Origin: an uncultured Nesterenkonia sp.
GTDB lineage: Bacteria > Actinomycetota > Actinomycetes > Actinomycetales > Micrococcaceae
DNA length: 64,000 nucleotides
Reading direction: 5' to 3'
NCBI GenBank assembly: GCA_947494195.1
Contig: CANLUC010000002.1
Coordinates: 434,001-498,000, forward strand
Both the position numbers and the translations under genes were made by a program. The notes beneath the pieces were generated by a model. That model searched no databases, was not told where the DNA came from, and worked only from the letters and a program-made list of their open reading frames with translations. Positions within the stretch are counted from its first letter, which is position 1. Each line of letters starts with the position of its first letter. This document shows, one piece after another, positions 26,030 through 34,140 of the stretch.

Positions 26030-26651
26030 GCGGCGTGCCGCCCAGCAGCATCGGTTCGCGGTGGGCGCGACGTGAGGCCAGCGGCCCCAGCACGGAGGAG
26101 GCTGCGAGCCCACGCGTGGCGAGCCAGGGCAGCACTCCGGCGATGACCGCCCCGGAGAGGGCGAAGCAGGAGATGTGGATGATGGTCTCGAGCGGTGCGT
26201 AGGCATACATCGGCACGATCCAGTGGTACGTGATGCCGCCGGTCAGCCCCGAGGCCGCGCCGGCGAGCATCGCGAACTCCAGGCTGAACCTGCGGTAGAG
26301 CACCGCGAGGAAGACCAGCTCGGCACCGAGTCCCTGCATGAAGCCGGAGGAGAGGACCGTCAGCCCCCACTGAGAGCCGAGCAGCGCGGAGATCGCCGCC
26401 GCGACCATCTCGCAGTAGATGGCGGCACCGGGTTTACGGATCACCAGCGCGCCGAGTACCGCCGGAAAGAGCCACATGCCGTGCACGAGGGTCTCCACGG
26501 GCGGGTAGAAGACGAAGAGGTTCCCGATGAGGTGATAGCTGAGGTTCCAGCCCCAGAAGATGACACCTGAGGCGACGGCGAGCACCGAGGCCACCACGAT
26601 ATCGGAGACCGTCCAGGACCATGACCTGGTGGTTGTCTTTCTGCTGCTCAT
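26022..26651 (-). CDS. ykoE: ECF transporter substrate-binding (S) component YkoE
   Basis: ATG at 26651 follows a GGGAG ribosome site by eight bases and gives 209 residues. The protein has about six transmembrane helices and the YkoE-type segments SDIVVASVLAVASGVIFWGWN near the N-terminus, PPVETLVHGMWLFPAVLGALVIRKPGAA-like sequence (about 55-85), and GLGAELVFLAVLYRRF. YkoE binds thiamine or its pyrimidine moiety. The gene is the first of a two-gene operon directly below a TPP riboswitch, which independently supports the ligand. The predicted membrane partner and ATPases are fused in the next gene. Confidence 0.88.
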   Translation of the reverse strand: MSSRKTTTRSWSWTVSDIVVASVLAVASGVIFWGWNLSYHLIGNLFVFYPPVETLVHGMWLFPAVLGALVIRKPGAAIYCEMVAAAISALLGSQWGLTVLSSGFMQGLGAELVFLAVLYRRFSLEFAMLAGAASGLTGGITYHWIVPMYAYAPLETIIHISCFALSGAVIAGVLPWLATRGLAASSVLGPLASRRAHREPMLLGGTPRG

Positions 26652-26743
26652 GATGCTTCTCCCTGTACAGGTGAGGGCGGACCAGGAGCACGCAGGAGGA
26701 AAGCTGCTGCTCACAAGCATCAGCATCCGAGTGCAGAATCTCG

Positions 26744-26870
26744 ACTTCCTTCGCAGGTCCTAACCTGATCAGGTTCGAGGGTCTGGGCCTTCAGCCCACT
26801 CTCAGCGTCCTGGCGGTGACATCACAGCTGGTCAGCTGTGCCTGGCACCGAGGGGCGCTCCCCTGTCGTG
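26744..26870 (-). promoter_or_regulatory. TPP (THI-box) riboswitch upstream of ykoE
   Basis: Read on the minus strand, the region holds the conserved TPP aptamer blocks in order: GGGGAGC near the 5' end (about 26865), CGCTGAGAG (about 26803), ACCCTCGAACCTGATCAGG (about 26775) and ACCTGCGAAGGAAG (about 26745). The variable P3 arm is a GCACAGCTGACCAGCTGTG-type hairpin. It ends about 90 bases before the ykoE start, leaving room for an expression platform that could occlude the GGGAG ribosome site. Binding of thiamine pyrophosphate is expected to switch the operon off. Confidence 0.93.
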
Positions 26871-26933
26871 TCTCAAATGACGTGCACTAGAGTAGCACCA
26901 GAGACACTCGAACCACCTGCAACGGAGGACACT

Positions 26934-27203
26934 GTGGACAAGCTTCTCGATAAGGGCATGGCTCTTGGGATCTCACTGGGCGGTGGCTTCATCGCCACTC
27001 GGCTCTTCGACTTCGTGTGGAAGAAGGCCACCGGCGACGACGCCCCCAGGGTGGCCAATGATGAGATGACGCTCAAGCGTGCACTCGCCTTCTCCATCGG
27101 CTCAGCGGTGGTCTCGGCAGCCGTGCAGGTGCTCTCCCAGCGCGGCGCGAGCTCCACGGTGAAGAAGATGCGCAGCAAGTTCGGAGCCGGTTCCGAGGTC
27201 TGA
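26934..27203 (+). CDS. DUF4235 family small membrane protein
   Basis: GTG at 26934 follows a GGAGG site by five bases and gives 89 residues. The sequence LISLGGGFIATRLFDFVWKKATGDDAP-type region and the second half KRALAFSIGSAVVSAAVQVLSQRG match DUF4235 proteins, which are small, probably two-helix membrane proteins widespread in actinobacteria with unknown role. A TAGAGT -10 candidate lies at 26888-26893. It ends four bases before the nitrilase-family gene, so the two are probably co-transcribed. Confidence 0.75.
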   Translation: MDKLLDKGMALGISLGGGFIATRLFDFVWKKATGDDAPRVANDEMTLKRALAFSIGSAVVSAAVQVLSQRGASSTVKKMRSKFGAGSEV

Positions 27204-27207
27204 TCCG

Positions 27208-28023
27208 ATGCGCATCGCTGCTGCTCAGATCACCACCGGCCCTGATCCGGAGGCCAATCTCGCGCTGATGCGCGAGTACACCTACCGTGCCTCCTATGCC
27301 GGCGCGAAGGTCGTGGTCTTTCCCGAGGCGACCCAGCGGGCCTTCGGGCACCCGCTGCCGCCCATCGCAGAACCCGTGACCGGTCCCTGGGCCGAGGCGG
27401 TGCGTCGATTGGCCCGCGAGTTCCGCATCGTGATCGTCGCAGGGATGTTCACCCCGGGCGTTCCGAGCGCGGACGGGCACCCTCGAGTGGTGAACACGCT
27501 GCTCGCCGTAGGGCCGGATGCGGACATCGATGTGGCCTACGACAAGATCCACCTCTACGATGCCTTCGGCTTCAAGGAGTCCGACGGCGTCCAGGCCGGT
27601 CGAAGCCCCGCCCAGTTCCAGCTGGACGGCGTCACGTTCGGCCTGGCAACCTGCTATGACATCCGGTTCCCGAACCTCTTCGTCGCGCACGCTCGGTCGG
27701 GCGCCCACGTGACCCTGGTGCCCGCCTCATGGGGCGCGGGGGAGGGAAAGCTCGACCAGTGGCGGCTGTTGGCGCGGGCGAGGGCGCTGGACTCCACTCA
27801 GTACATCCTCGCCTGTGGCCAGGCAGACCCGGCGGCGGCCGGCGTCGAGTCGATCCAGGGCGCACCCACCGGAGTGGGTCATTCGATGCTCGTCTCCCCC
27901 CTGGGGGTGCCGCTCGCAGAGGCCGGCGACGCACCGGAGCTGCTGCTCGCCGAGGTCGACCCAGCGGTGGTCTCTCACACCCGGACCATGGTGCCGGTGC
28001 TGGAGAACGCGCGTCAGTTCTGA
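27208..28023 (+). CDS. Carbon-nitrogen hydrolase (nitrilase superfamily)
   Basis: This 271-residue cytosolic enzyme carries the nitrilase catalytic triad: Glu in VVFPEAT (about 42), Lys in YDKIHLYDAF (about 113) and Cys in ATCYDIRFP (about 149). It hydrolyses a C-N bond through a cysteine thioester. The HLYDAFGFKESDGVQAG stretch and overall length resemble the Nit1/Nit2-like omega-amidase and deaminated-glutathione amidase branch. In an organism likely lacking glutathione, omega-amidase activity on 2-oxoglutaramate-type substrates is the safer guess. It follows the DUF4235 gene closely. Confidence 0.82.
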   Translation: MRIAAAQITTGPDPEANLALMREYTYRASYAGAKVVVFPEATQRAFGHPLPPIAEPVTGPWAEAVRRLAREFRIVIVAGMFTPGVPSADGHPRVVNTLLAVGPDADIDVAYDKIHLYDAFGFKESDGVQAGRSPAQFQLDGVTFGLATCYDIRFPNLFVAHARSGAHVTLVPASWGAGEGKLDQWRLLARARALDSTQYILACGQADPAAAGVESIQGAPTGVGHSMLVSPLGVPLAEAGDAPELLLAEVDPAVVSHTRTMVPVLENARQF

Positions 28024-28080
28024 GCGTCCCGAAAAGGACCAGACGCTGAACCTCTCCGGAACGTCCTGACGCGCGGCGCG

Positions 28081-29037
28081 CTAGTCCACCGGGTGATTGA
28101 CCGGCAGATCCTGGTCCAGGAAGCTGTTCAGCGTGGCGGTGAGCTCCGGGTCCACCGCGAGACGGTGCTCATCCAGGCGCTCCACGGGCGCGGCGAGCCG
28201 CACCGAGGAGAGCAGCCACAGGTGATCGGCCGTGTAGAGGTCCTCTGGGGTCAGCGGCCCGTAGCCGAGCTTCCATCCCGCACGCTCGGCGGCGGTGAAG
28301 ATGGCTCCCTGCGTGGTGCCGGGAAGGATGCCCGTCTCCAGCACAGGGGTGATCAGCGTCGGCGGCTCACCCTCGGCGCCGCGCCTGGCGATCAGCACCG
28401 TGGAGGTCGGTCCTTCAAGCACCTGGCCGTCGGAGGTGGTGAAGATGACGTCGTCGAACCCGTGGGCATCGGCATGCCGCAGCGCGGCCATGTTCACCGC
28501 GTAGCTCAGCGTCTTCGCGCCCAGCACCAGCCAAGGGGCCCGTTCAGCGGCGGTGGAGTCGTATCCGCGGTCCAGCAGGGTGACCGCCAGCGGCGTCCCG
28601 CGGTTCGCGCGCATGGACTCCGCCACCGGGGTCAGCGTGGCCCAGTAGGTTCCGGCGAAGGCTGGGTCCTCAGAGGCAGGTTCACCCTCGACGCCGCGGG
28701 TGGCCACCAGCTTGATCGCCAGCTCCTCCGGCACGCCGCCGCGGGCCCGGTACTCCTCGAGGCCCAGTCCGATCGCGGCCTCCCAAGACTCTGCCGGCGG
28801 GATGCCGATATCCAGGATGCCAGCTGACCGGCGCAACCGTGCCAGATGCGCGTCGAGCTTCCGCGGAGTCCCGTTGACCGCCAGCATGGTCTCAAAGATG
28901 CCGTCTCCGCGCACAGCACCGAGGTCTGTGATGCGCAGTTGGGGCTGGTGCGGGTCGAATACCAGTCCGGAGGTGTGTTCGGCGTCGATCCGTACAGCGA
29001 CGGCGGCCACGGAGTCATCGCGAAAGTGCTCAGCCAT
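28081..29037 (-). CDS. pabC: Aminotransferase class IV, probable 4-amino-4-deoxychorismate lyase
   Basis: This 318-residue PLP enzyme of fold type IV has VRGDGIFETM (about 43-52), the PLP lysine in LGAKTLSY (about 175) and the LEGPTSTVLI / GILPGTTQGAIF phosphate-cup motifs (about 205-240). The family includes branched-chain aminotransferases, D-amino-acid aminotransferases and PabC, which makes 4-aminobenzoate for folate. The separate pabB gene 2.6 kb away supports PabC. The start is leaderless, with TAGGCT six bases upstream of the ATG. Confidence 0.8.
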   Translation of the reverse strand: MAEHFRDDSVAAVAVRIDAEHTSGLVFDPHQPQLRITDLGAVRGDGIFETMLAVNGTPRKLDAHLARLRRSAGILDIGIPPAESWEAAIGLGLEEYRARGGVPEELAIKLVATRGVEGEPASEDPAFAGTYWATLTPVAESMRANRGTPLAVTLLDRGYDSTAAERAPWLVLGAKTLSYAVNMAALRHADAHGFDDVIFTTSDGQVLEGPTSTVLIARRGAEGEPPTLITPVLETGILPGTTQGAIFTAAERAGWKLGYGPLTPEDLYTADHLWLLSSVRLAAPVERLDEHRLAVDPELTATLNSFLDQDLPVNHPVD

Positions 29038-29043
29038 GGCTAC

Positions 29044-29049
29044 AGCCTA
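29044..29049 (-). promoter_or_regulatory. Leaderless -10 box TAGGCT for pabC
   Basis: TAGGCT on the minus strand ends six bases before the ATG at 29037; no ribosome-binding site intervenes. Confidence 0.55.
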
Positions 29050-29138
29050 GCGCCTGCACGCCCGTGGCGAGGCCCGAGTGTGCTGGGCACCCAGCGAGCA
29101 CCCAGTAAGCTGTCCCAGAAGGGTTTGGAGGCGATGAC

Positions 29139-30632
29139 GTGCTGTGGCCGATAAGCGGGTTGGGGATCGAGTCCCTCCCGCAGTGGATCTTTCTGAGCAT
29201 CCTGGTGCTGGAGGTCGGAATCAGGGTGGCCGTGATCGGCATCATCCCGGACAATCGACGACCGAACACCGCCATGGCCTGGCTGCTGGCAGTCTTCTTC
29301 ATCCCCGCGGTCGCCCTGCCGCTGTTCCTGCTGATCGGTCGCAGCAAGCTCTCCTCGCGACGTCAGGAGCGCCAGCGCGGGATCAATGAGGCGCTGCTGG
29401 AGGCCACCAGCCATATGGATCTCTCGGATCAGCTCCGTGACTACGACGAGCAGCTCAGCGCCACCGCGGTGATGAACCGGAACCTCGGCGCGTTCCCCAT
29501 CCAGGAGGGCAACCAGCTGACGCTGATCTCCGACTATCAGGAGACCTTCAACTGGCTCGTGGATCAGATCGACGAGGCGCGCGAATATGTCCACGTCCTC
29601 TTCTACATCATCGGCGACGACCCGGAATACACCGGCCCTGTGCTCGACGCCTTGGAGCGCGCGGCGCAGCGCGGCGTCAAGGTCCGTCTGCTCTTCGACC
29701 ACCTCGGCACCGCCCGCGTGCACGGATACCGCAGGCTCAAGCGACGACTGCGCGCCTCGCAGATCGAGTGGCACCGGGTGCTGCCGGTGCGTCCGCTGCG
29801 TCGCCGCTTCTCGCGCCTGGATCTGCGCAATCACCGCAAGATCGTCGTCATCGATGGGCTCACGGCGCTCACCGGGTCCACGAATCTCATCGAGCCGCAC
29901 TACCAGCGTGCCTCCGCCGTGCGGATGGGGCGCGCCTGGGTGGAGCTCAACGTGGTGCTCACCGGCCCTGCGGTGACCGGACTCGACATCGTCTTCGCCT
30001 CCGACTGGTACGCAGAGACCAATGAGAACCTGGGCGAGAAGCTGCTGGTGGACCTCGAGGCGGACGAGGCGGCCTCCGGAGGCAGTCTGGTGCAGGTGGT
30101 CCCCTCCGGGCCAGGATTCCCCGACGAGAACAACCTCCGACTCTTCAATGATCTGATCTACCAGGCCACGGACCGGATCGTGATCTCCACCCCCTACCTG
30201 GTGCCTGATGATTCCCTGCTCTACGCACTGACCAATGCGGCACACCGCAACGTGGAGGTTCTGGTGCTGGTCTCGAAGAAGGCAGACCAGTTCACGGTTC
30301 AGCACGCCCAGCAGTCCTACTACCAGATCCTGCTCGAGGCAGGCGTGCGAATCTTCCGCTATCCGGACCCTGACGTGCTCCACGCGAAGTTCATGATCAT
30401 CGACGACGACGTCGCCGTGCTCGGCTCCTCGAATATGGACATGCGCTCCTTCTCGCTGAACCTGGAAGTGACGCTGATGATCGTCGACGACGCCAAGGTT
30501 GCCGAGATCGAGCAGGTCTTCGCCCGCTACCTCATGCTCTCCACCGAACTGGACCTTGCGCAGTGGTCGAGGCGCCCCTGGTATGTCCGATACCTGGACA
30601 ACACCTTCCGGCTCACTTCTGCCCTCCAATAG
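29139..30632 (+). CDS. cls: Cardiolipin synthase (phospholipase D family)
   Basis: GTG at 29139 has GGAGG about eight bases upstream. The 497-residue membrane protein starts with two transmembrane helices (PLDc_N type, about 10-65) and then two HxKxxxxD catalytic motifs: NHRKIVVIDG (about 230) and HAKFMIIDD (about 414), each followed by the usual GSTN/GSSNMD segment. This is the bacterial Cls plan: condensation of two phosphatidylglycerols into cardiolipin and glycerol at the membrane. Cardiolipin levels matter under salt stress, which fits the neighbouring Mrp system, though no regulatory link is visible. Confidence 0.9.
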   Translation: MLWPISGLGIESLPQWIFLSILVLEVGIRVAVIGIIPDNRRPNTAMAWLLAVFFIPAVALPLFLLIGRSKLSSRRQERQRGINEALLEATSHMDLSDQLRDYDEQLSATAVMNRNLGAFPIQEGNQLTLISDYQETFNWLVDQIDEAREYVHVLFYIIGDDPEYTGPVLDALERAAQRGVKVRLLFDHLGTARVHGYRRLKRRLRASQIEWHRVLPVRPLRRRFSRLDLRNHRKIVVIDGLTALTGSTNLIEPHYQRASAVRMGRAWVELNVVLTGPAVTGLDIVFASDWYAETNENLGEKLLVDLEADEAASGGSLVQVVPSGPGFPDENNLRLFNDLIYQATDRIVISTPYLVPDDSLLYALTNAAHRNVEVLVLVSKKADQFTVQHAQQSYYQILLEAGVRIFRYPDPDVLHAKFMIIDDDVAVLGSSNMDMRSFSLNLEVTLMIVDDAKVAEIEQVFARYLMLSTELDLAQWSRRPWYVRYLDNTFRLTSALQ

Positions 30633-30810
30633 TCCCCATGCCCGCCGCCCATGCCGGCAGCCCGAGCACGTTGACACGGCCGACCGGCCGACCGGCCGTC
30701 CTCGCCCGTGCCCCTGGGGCCGACTTCCTGCGGCGTTATATACTCTCTGCGGTGAAGTCCGGGTATGCCCCGGCCCCCTTGCACCGTGCACCGATGAGAC
30801 CTGAGGAAAC

Positions 30811-31710
30811 ATGTCCCGAATGCGTTCTGCCGCTCGAGGAGCCGCGCCGCCCAAGGCGCGCGCTACCGGGTTCGCGGCGCTGATCGCCGCCGCCGCGCTC
30901 TCACTGACAGGCTGCGCGCAGGGTGCCGGGGATCCGAGTCTCGCCAGTGATTCAGCCTCCGCGGCTGACCCCACCGGTCCCGCGGCCCCATCGGATGGCG
31001 CCGAGGCCGGTGCCTCATCCAGTGATTCCGAGTCCGGGTCCAGTGATCCCGCGTCCGGTGCCTCGAGCGCGCCGACGGAGGAAGGCTCTGAGTCCGAGAG
31101 CGAGCCCGAGGAGCTGCTCGAGGAACAGGAGATCGCGGAGATCCTGCTGACCGAGAGCGAGCTGCCCTTCACCCCGGACCGCCACTCAACCTTCACCGGA
31201 CTGGATTTCTTCCAGGAGCAGCTGGCGGTCGGCGCGGACGTCTATACCGAGAACTTCGGCGAGGGAGCCTGCGCCGCGGCGATGGACCGGGTCAACGCCG
31301 AGCTGGTCGGGGAGAGCCCGCAGGGCGGCGTCGTCCAGGAGTACGAGCACCAGCTCGAGGACCGCACCGAAAGCCTCTACGTATGGATGCTGGGCCTCGA
31401 GGAGCCTCAGGACTCCGCGGCCGTCTGGGAACAGGTGCTTGACCATTGCGCGGACACGCCGCTCCGCGGCGAGACAGACTCGGTGCGCGTGAAGCCCTTT
31501 GAGGTTCGAGAATTCGAGGGCATCGAGCTGGACATGGATGTCCACAACGGCGAGGGCATGGTTGAGGTGCTCGGCTACTCCGCGAGCCTGGACTATGGCA
31601 GGCATCTGCTGATGGTGAGCGCGGCGAACATGAAGGCCGAGACGTTCAGCACCATCGTGGAGCTGCAGGCCGACAAGCTCGCCACCTACCGCTACGAGAA
31701 CGGCGACTGA
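30811..31710 (+). CDS. Acidic lipoprotein of unknown function
   Basis: This 299-residue secreted protein has a basic N-terminus, a hydrophobic segment and lipobox L-T-G-C (about Cys35). A Ser/Asp/Glu-rich linker of about 75 residues follows and then a compact domain (about 110-299) with two conserved-looking cysteines in GACAAAMD and DHCADTP that could pair. No known domain was recognised; its architecture recalls sensor-domain lipoproteins of the LpqN/PknH type, but sequence support is weak. GAGGA precedes the ATG. Its last 19 bases overlap the convergent pabB end, so the genes share a transcription-termination zone. Confidence 0.6.
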   Translation: MSRMRSAARGAAPPKARATGFAALIAAAALSLTGCAQGAGDPSLASDSASAADPTGPAAPSDGAEAGASSSDSESGSSDPASGASSAPTEEGSESESEPEELLEEQEIAEILLTESELPFTPDRHSTFTGLDFFQEQLAVGADVYTENFGEGACAAAMDRVNAELVGESPQGGVVQEYEHQLEDRTESLYVWMLGLEEPQDSAAVWEQVLDHCADTPLRGETDSVRVKPFEVREFEGIELDMDVHNGEGMVEVLGYSASLDYGRHLLMVSAANMKAETFSTIVELQADKLATYRYENGD

Positions 31711-33371
31711 GACGCTGGACTGGGCTGCAGCACCGGATCTTCGGAGCCGCCCCGCTCCGGAAACTGCGCTCCGAGCGCGGCCAGCACGCCGCGCGATTTC
31801 ACCTTGACCTCCTCCCACTCCTGTTCCGGGTCGGAGTCGGCCGTGATCGCTCCTCCCAGTCCGAGGTGGAGCCTGCGGGATTCCGCGCCTCCGGTGAGGA
31901 CGGCGGTGCGGATCAGCACCGCCAGATCGGCGGCTCCGTTGCTGCTGAAGTACCCCGCCACCCCCGAGTAGGGTCCGCGCGCCCCGGATTCCAGGCGTTC
32001 CAGGATGTCCATGGTGGAGATCTTCGGCGCTCCGGTCATGGATCCGGGAGGAAAGGCGTCGGCGATGACTCGCGCCCGGGAGGTCCCTGCAGGGATCCTC
32101 GCGCTGATGGTGGAGACCAGCTGATGCACCGTGGGATAGCTCTCCACGGCGCAGAGCCGCTCGGTGCGCAGGCTGCCGGGGATCGCGTGGATGGAGAGGT
32201 CATTGCGTACCAGGTCCGCGATCATCACGTTCTCGGCGCGGTCCTTCGGATGGGTCGCGAGATCCTCCGCCAGGCGTCGATCCTCGGCGGCGGTCCGGCC
32301 CCGGGGACGTGTCCCCTTGATCGGCTCGGAACGCAGCGTGCCGCCCTGGCTGATGCTCAGAAATCGCTCCGGTGACGTGGACGCCACCTCGGTCTCCCCG
32401 ATCCGCAGGAACTGGGTGAAGGGTGCCCGGTTCTGCGCCCGCAGCGTTTTGAAGAGCTCGACGCCGCGGCCGGTGGGTTCGGCGCTCGCCGGCACCGTGC
32501 CCAGGGTTGCGGTCACCGCGGTGGTCAGGCAGATCTCATAGCTGTTGCCGGCGGTGATCTCGCGCTGCGCAGCTTCGATCGTCGCGAGATACGCACTGCG
32601 CGAGTCCCGGCTCTCCAGGTCCTCGAGTCTCAGCCGATGGTCATGGTGCTCGAGCTCTGTCACGCTCTCTGTCTCGGCGAATCGCAGCTGGGACAGCGCC
32701 TGCCGCACCAGGTCCGACCACCTTGCGGCATCCGGTGCCGCCGACTCCAGCCACTGCAGCTCGAGCTGGCCGCTGTGGTGGTGCAGGACCACCGCGTGGG
32801 TGGCGCGGAAGAGACTGGCCTCTTCGGTCGGCAGGCTTCCTCGGGCCGAGGCCGGTGTCACGGGGGAGCCGGCCTCACGCTTGAGCTCGTAGCCGAGCCA
32901 CCCCACCCAGCCCAGACGGAAGCTGGGGGTGTCCGAGGAGTCCTCGTGGGACTCCGGCTGCTCGTGAGCCTGCCGGCCGCCTGGCCGCAGGCCGTCGGCT
33001 CGCTGCTCACCGGTCCAGTTCTGCTCGAGCCAGGAGAAGAACGGCTGATCCTGCATCTTCGCCCCTGCCGTGGTCACGAGGGTCGTCACCCCGTCGGTGT
33101 GGCTGACCGTGCTGGCGTGCTCGCCGAAGGAGAAGGCGAGGATGCTCTGTGCGCTGCGGCTCGGGTTCTCGGTGTGCGCATGGTCGCTGCTGTCGAGCAG
33201 GGCGGCAGGGGCCCCCGGCAGCAGGGCGCTCAATGCCGTGAACAGGCTCAGGGCCAGGTCTTCGGGACCAGGAGTGCCGGATTCAGCGTCGTCGCTCTCC
33301 TCGTGCTGCTCGAGGATGCTGCTGCGAAACTGAGCTTCCGCCACTGAGAAGGCCTGTCCCGCCGCTGTCAT
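31692..33371 (-). CDS. pabB: Aminodeoxychorismate synthase component I
   Basis: This 559-residue chorismate-utilising enzyme has a variable N-terminal domain and the catalytic C-terminal domain. Motifs: GNSYEICLT (about 272-280), PIKGTRPRG with the lysine nucleophile that marks PabB instead of the alanine of TrpE (about 352-360), DRAENVMIADLVRNDL (about 380-395), and FPPGSMTGAPK with VAGYFSSNGAADLAVLIRT near the end. With a glutamine amidotransferase it makes 4-amino-4-deoxychorismate, the PabC substrate, for folate. No amidase domain is fused. The N-terminal 130 residues are unusually acidic. Confidence 0.9.
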   Translation of the reverse strand: MTAAGQAFSVAEAQFRSSILEQHEESDDAESGTPGPEDLALSLFTALSALLPGAPAALLDSSDHAHTENPSRSAQSILAFSFGEHASTVSHTDGVTTLVTTAGAKMQDQPFFSWLEQNWTGEQRADGLRPGGRQAHEQPESHEDSSDTPSFRLGWVGWLGYELKREAGSPVTPASARGSLPTEEASLFRATHAVVLHHHSGQLELQWLESAAPDAARWSDLVRQALSQLRFAETESVTELEHHDHRLRLEDLESRDSRSAYLATIEAAQREITAGNSYEICLTTAVTATLGTVPASAEPTGRGVELFKTLRAQNRAPFTQFLRIGETEVASTSPERFLSISQGGTLRSEPIKGTRPRGRTAAEDRRLAEDLATHPKDRAENVMIADLVRNDLSIHAIPGSLRTERLCAVESYPTVHQLVSTISARIPAGTSRARVIADAFPPGSMTGAPKISTMDILERLESGARGPYSGVAGYFSSNGAADLAVLIRTAVLTGGAESRRLHLGLGGAITADSDPEQEWEEVKVKSRGVLAALGAQFPERGGSEDPVLQPSPASQSPFS

Positions 33372-33409
33372 GGGTCAAGGATGGCACAGGCTCCCCACCT
33401 GCGCCGCGC

Positions 33410-33415
33410 TACGAT
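33410..33415 (+). promoter_or_regulatory. Leaderless -10 box TACGAT for TetR gene
   Basis: TACGAT ends seven bases before the ATG at 33423, arguing for that start codon among three nearby in-frame candidates. Confidence 0.5.
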
Positions 33416-33422
33416 GTCGCTC

Positions 33423-34058
33423 ATGGCATGTGAGGCACAGCGATCCGGCACTGCGGAACCGCGTCGGGGGCGGCCGCGCAGCGAAGCATCCCATCAGGCG
33501 GTCCTCGATGCCACATCTCGGCTGCTGAGCCAGAGCTCCTACGAGGAGCTGACGGTGGAGGCCATCGCCTCGGAGGCGGGCGTCAGCAAGCAGACCATCT
33601 ACCGCTGGTGGAGATCCAAGGCTCTGGTGGTGCTCGAGGTCATGCTCACCGGCGACGCGGAGTTCGAGATCGTTCCTATGCCCTCCACCGGCGATCTCCG
33701 CCGGGACTGCCTCAGCTGGGTCCGTTCCATGCTGGTGGAAGCGTTCCAGGAGACCCATGTAGGAATGGCGCGCAGTCTCGTCGTGGCAGGCCTGCAGGGC
33801 GACGCCGGCACAGAGCACCTGCTTCAGCGGGCCAGCATGTGGGACCACGGTCCGCTCGCCGAAAGGCTGCGCGAGGCGGAGCGGGCTGGTGAGCTGCGCG
33901 AGGGTGTCGACATCGCCGCGGCGGCCTCGGCCATGGGGGATCCGCTGATCTTTCGGATGCTCATCGGCTCTGCCCCGCCGCTGAGCTGGGCCGAGTCGCT
34001 TGTCGATGTCGTGGTGACGGGCCTTCTGCGTCCGGCTGAAGCCTCTCGGTCCTCCTGA
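33423..34058 (+). CDS. TetR family transcriptional regulator
   Basis: ATG at 33423 was chosen from several in-frame codons because TACGAT lies seven bases upstream; 33414 is possible. The 211-residue protein has an N-terminal GRPRSEASHQAVLDAT helix and the HTH EAIASEAGVSKQTIYRWWRSKALVV (about 39-63), typical of TetR repressors, then an all-helical ligand domain. An 82-base gap separates it from the MMPL transporter gene in the same direction, so it is the likely local repressor of that pump. A pair of GAAATTC/GAATTTC arms in the gap is a candidate operator. Confidence 0.85.
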   Translation: MACEAQRSGTAEPRRGRPRSEASHQAVLDATSRLLSQSSYEELTVEAIASEAGVSKQTIYRWWRSKALVVLEVMLTGDAEFEIVPMPSTGDLRRDCLSWVRSMLVEAFQETHVGMARSLVVAGLQGDAGTEHLLQRASMWDHGPLAERLREAERAGELREGVDIAAAASAMGDPLIFRMLIGSAPPLSWAESLVDVVVTGLLRPAEASRSS

Positions 34059-34066
34059 GCTGCCAT

Positions 34067-34110
34067 GAAATTCGTCACATATGGTACGCAGACGCCGCTG
34101 AGTGAATTTC
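34067..34110. promoter_or_regulatory. Candidate TetR operator (inverted repeat) before MMPL gene
   Basis: GAAATTC (34067-34073) and GAATTTC (34104-34110) are exact reverse complements 30 bases apart; the adjoining bases (GTCAC versus AGTG) extend the symmetry partly. They lie just upstream of the TATGAT -10 box. The spacing is long for one TetR dimer, so two half-sites or chance are alternatives. Confidence 0.3.
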
Positions 34111-34128
34111 GAGACGCGGCGTTCCGTT

Positions 34129-34134
34129 TATGAT
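34129..34134 (+). promoter_or_regulatory. Leaderless -10 box TATGAT for MMPL gene
   Basis: TATGAT, close to the consensus TATAAT, ends six bases before the ATG at 34141, with no ribosome-binding site between. Confidence 0.6.
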
Positions 34135-34140
34135 CGACCC

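Noticed and set aside
29040-31196. Minus-strand open frame of 718 codons opposite cardiolipin synthase
   Set aside because: No domain or signal; it covers several plus-strand genes and has the composition of a shadow frame.
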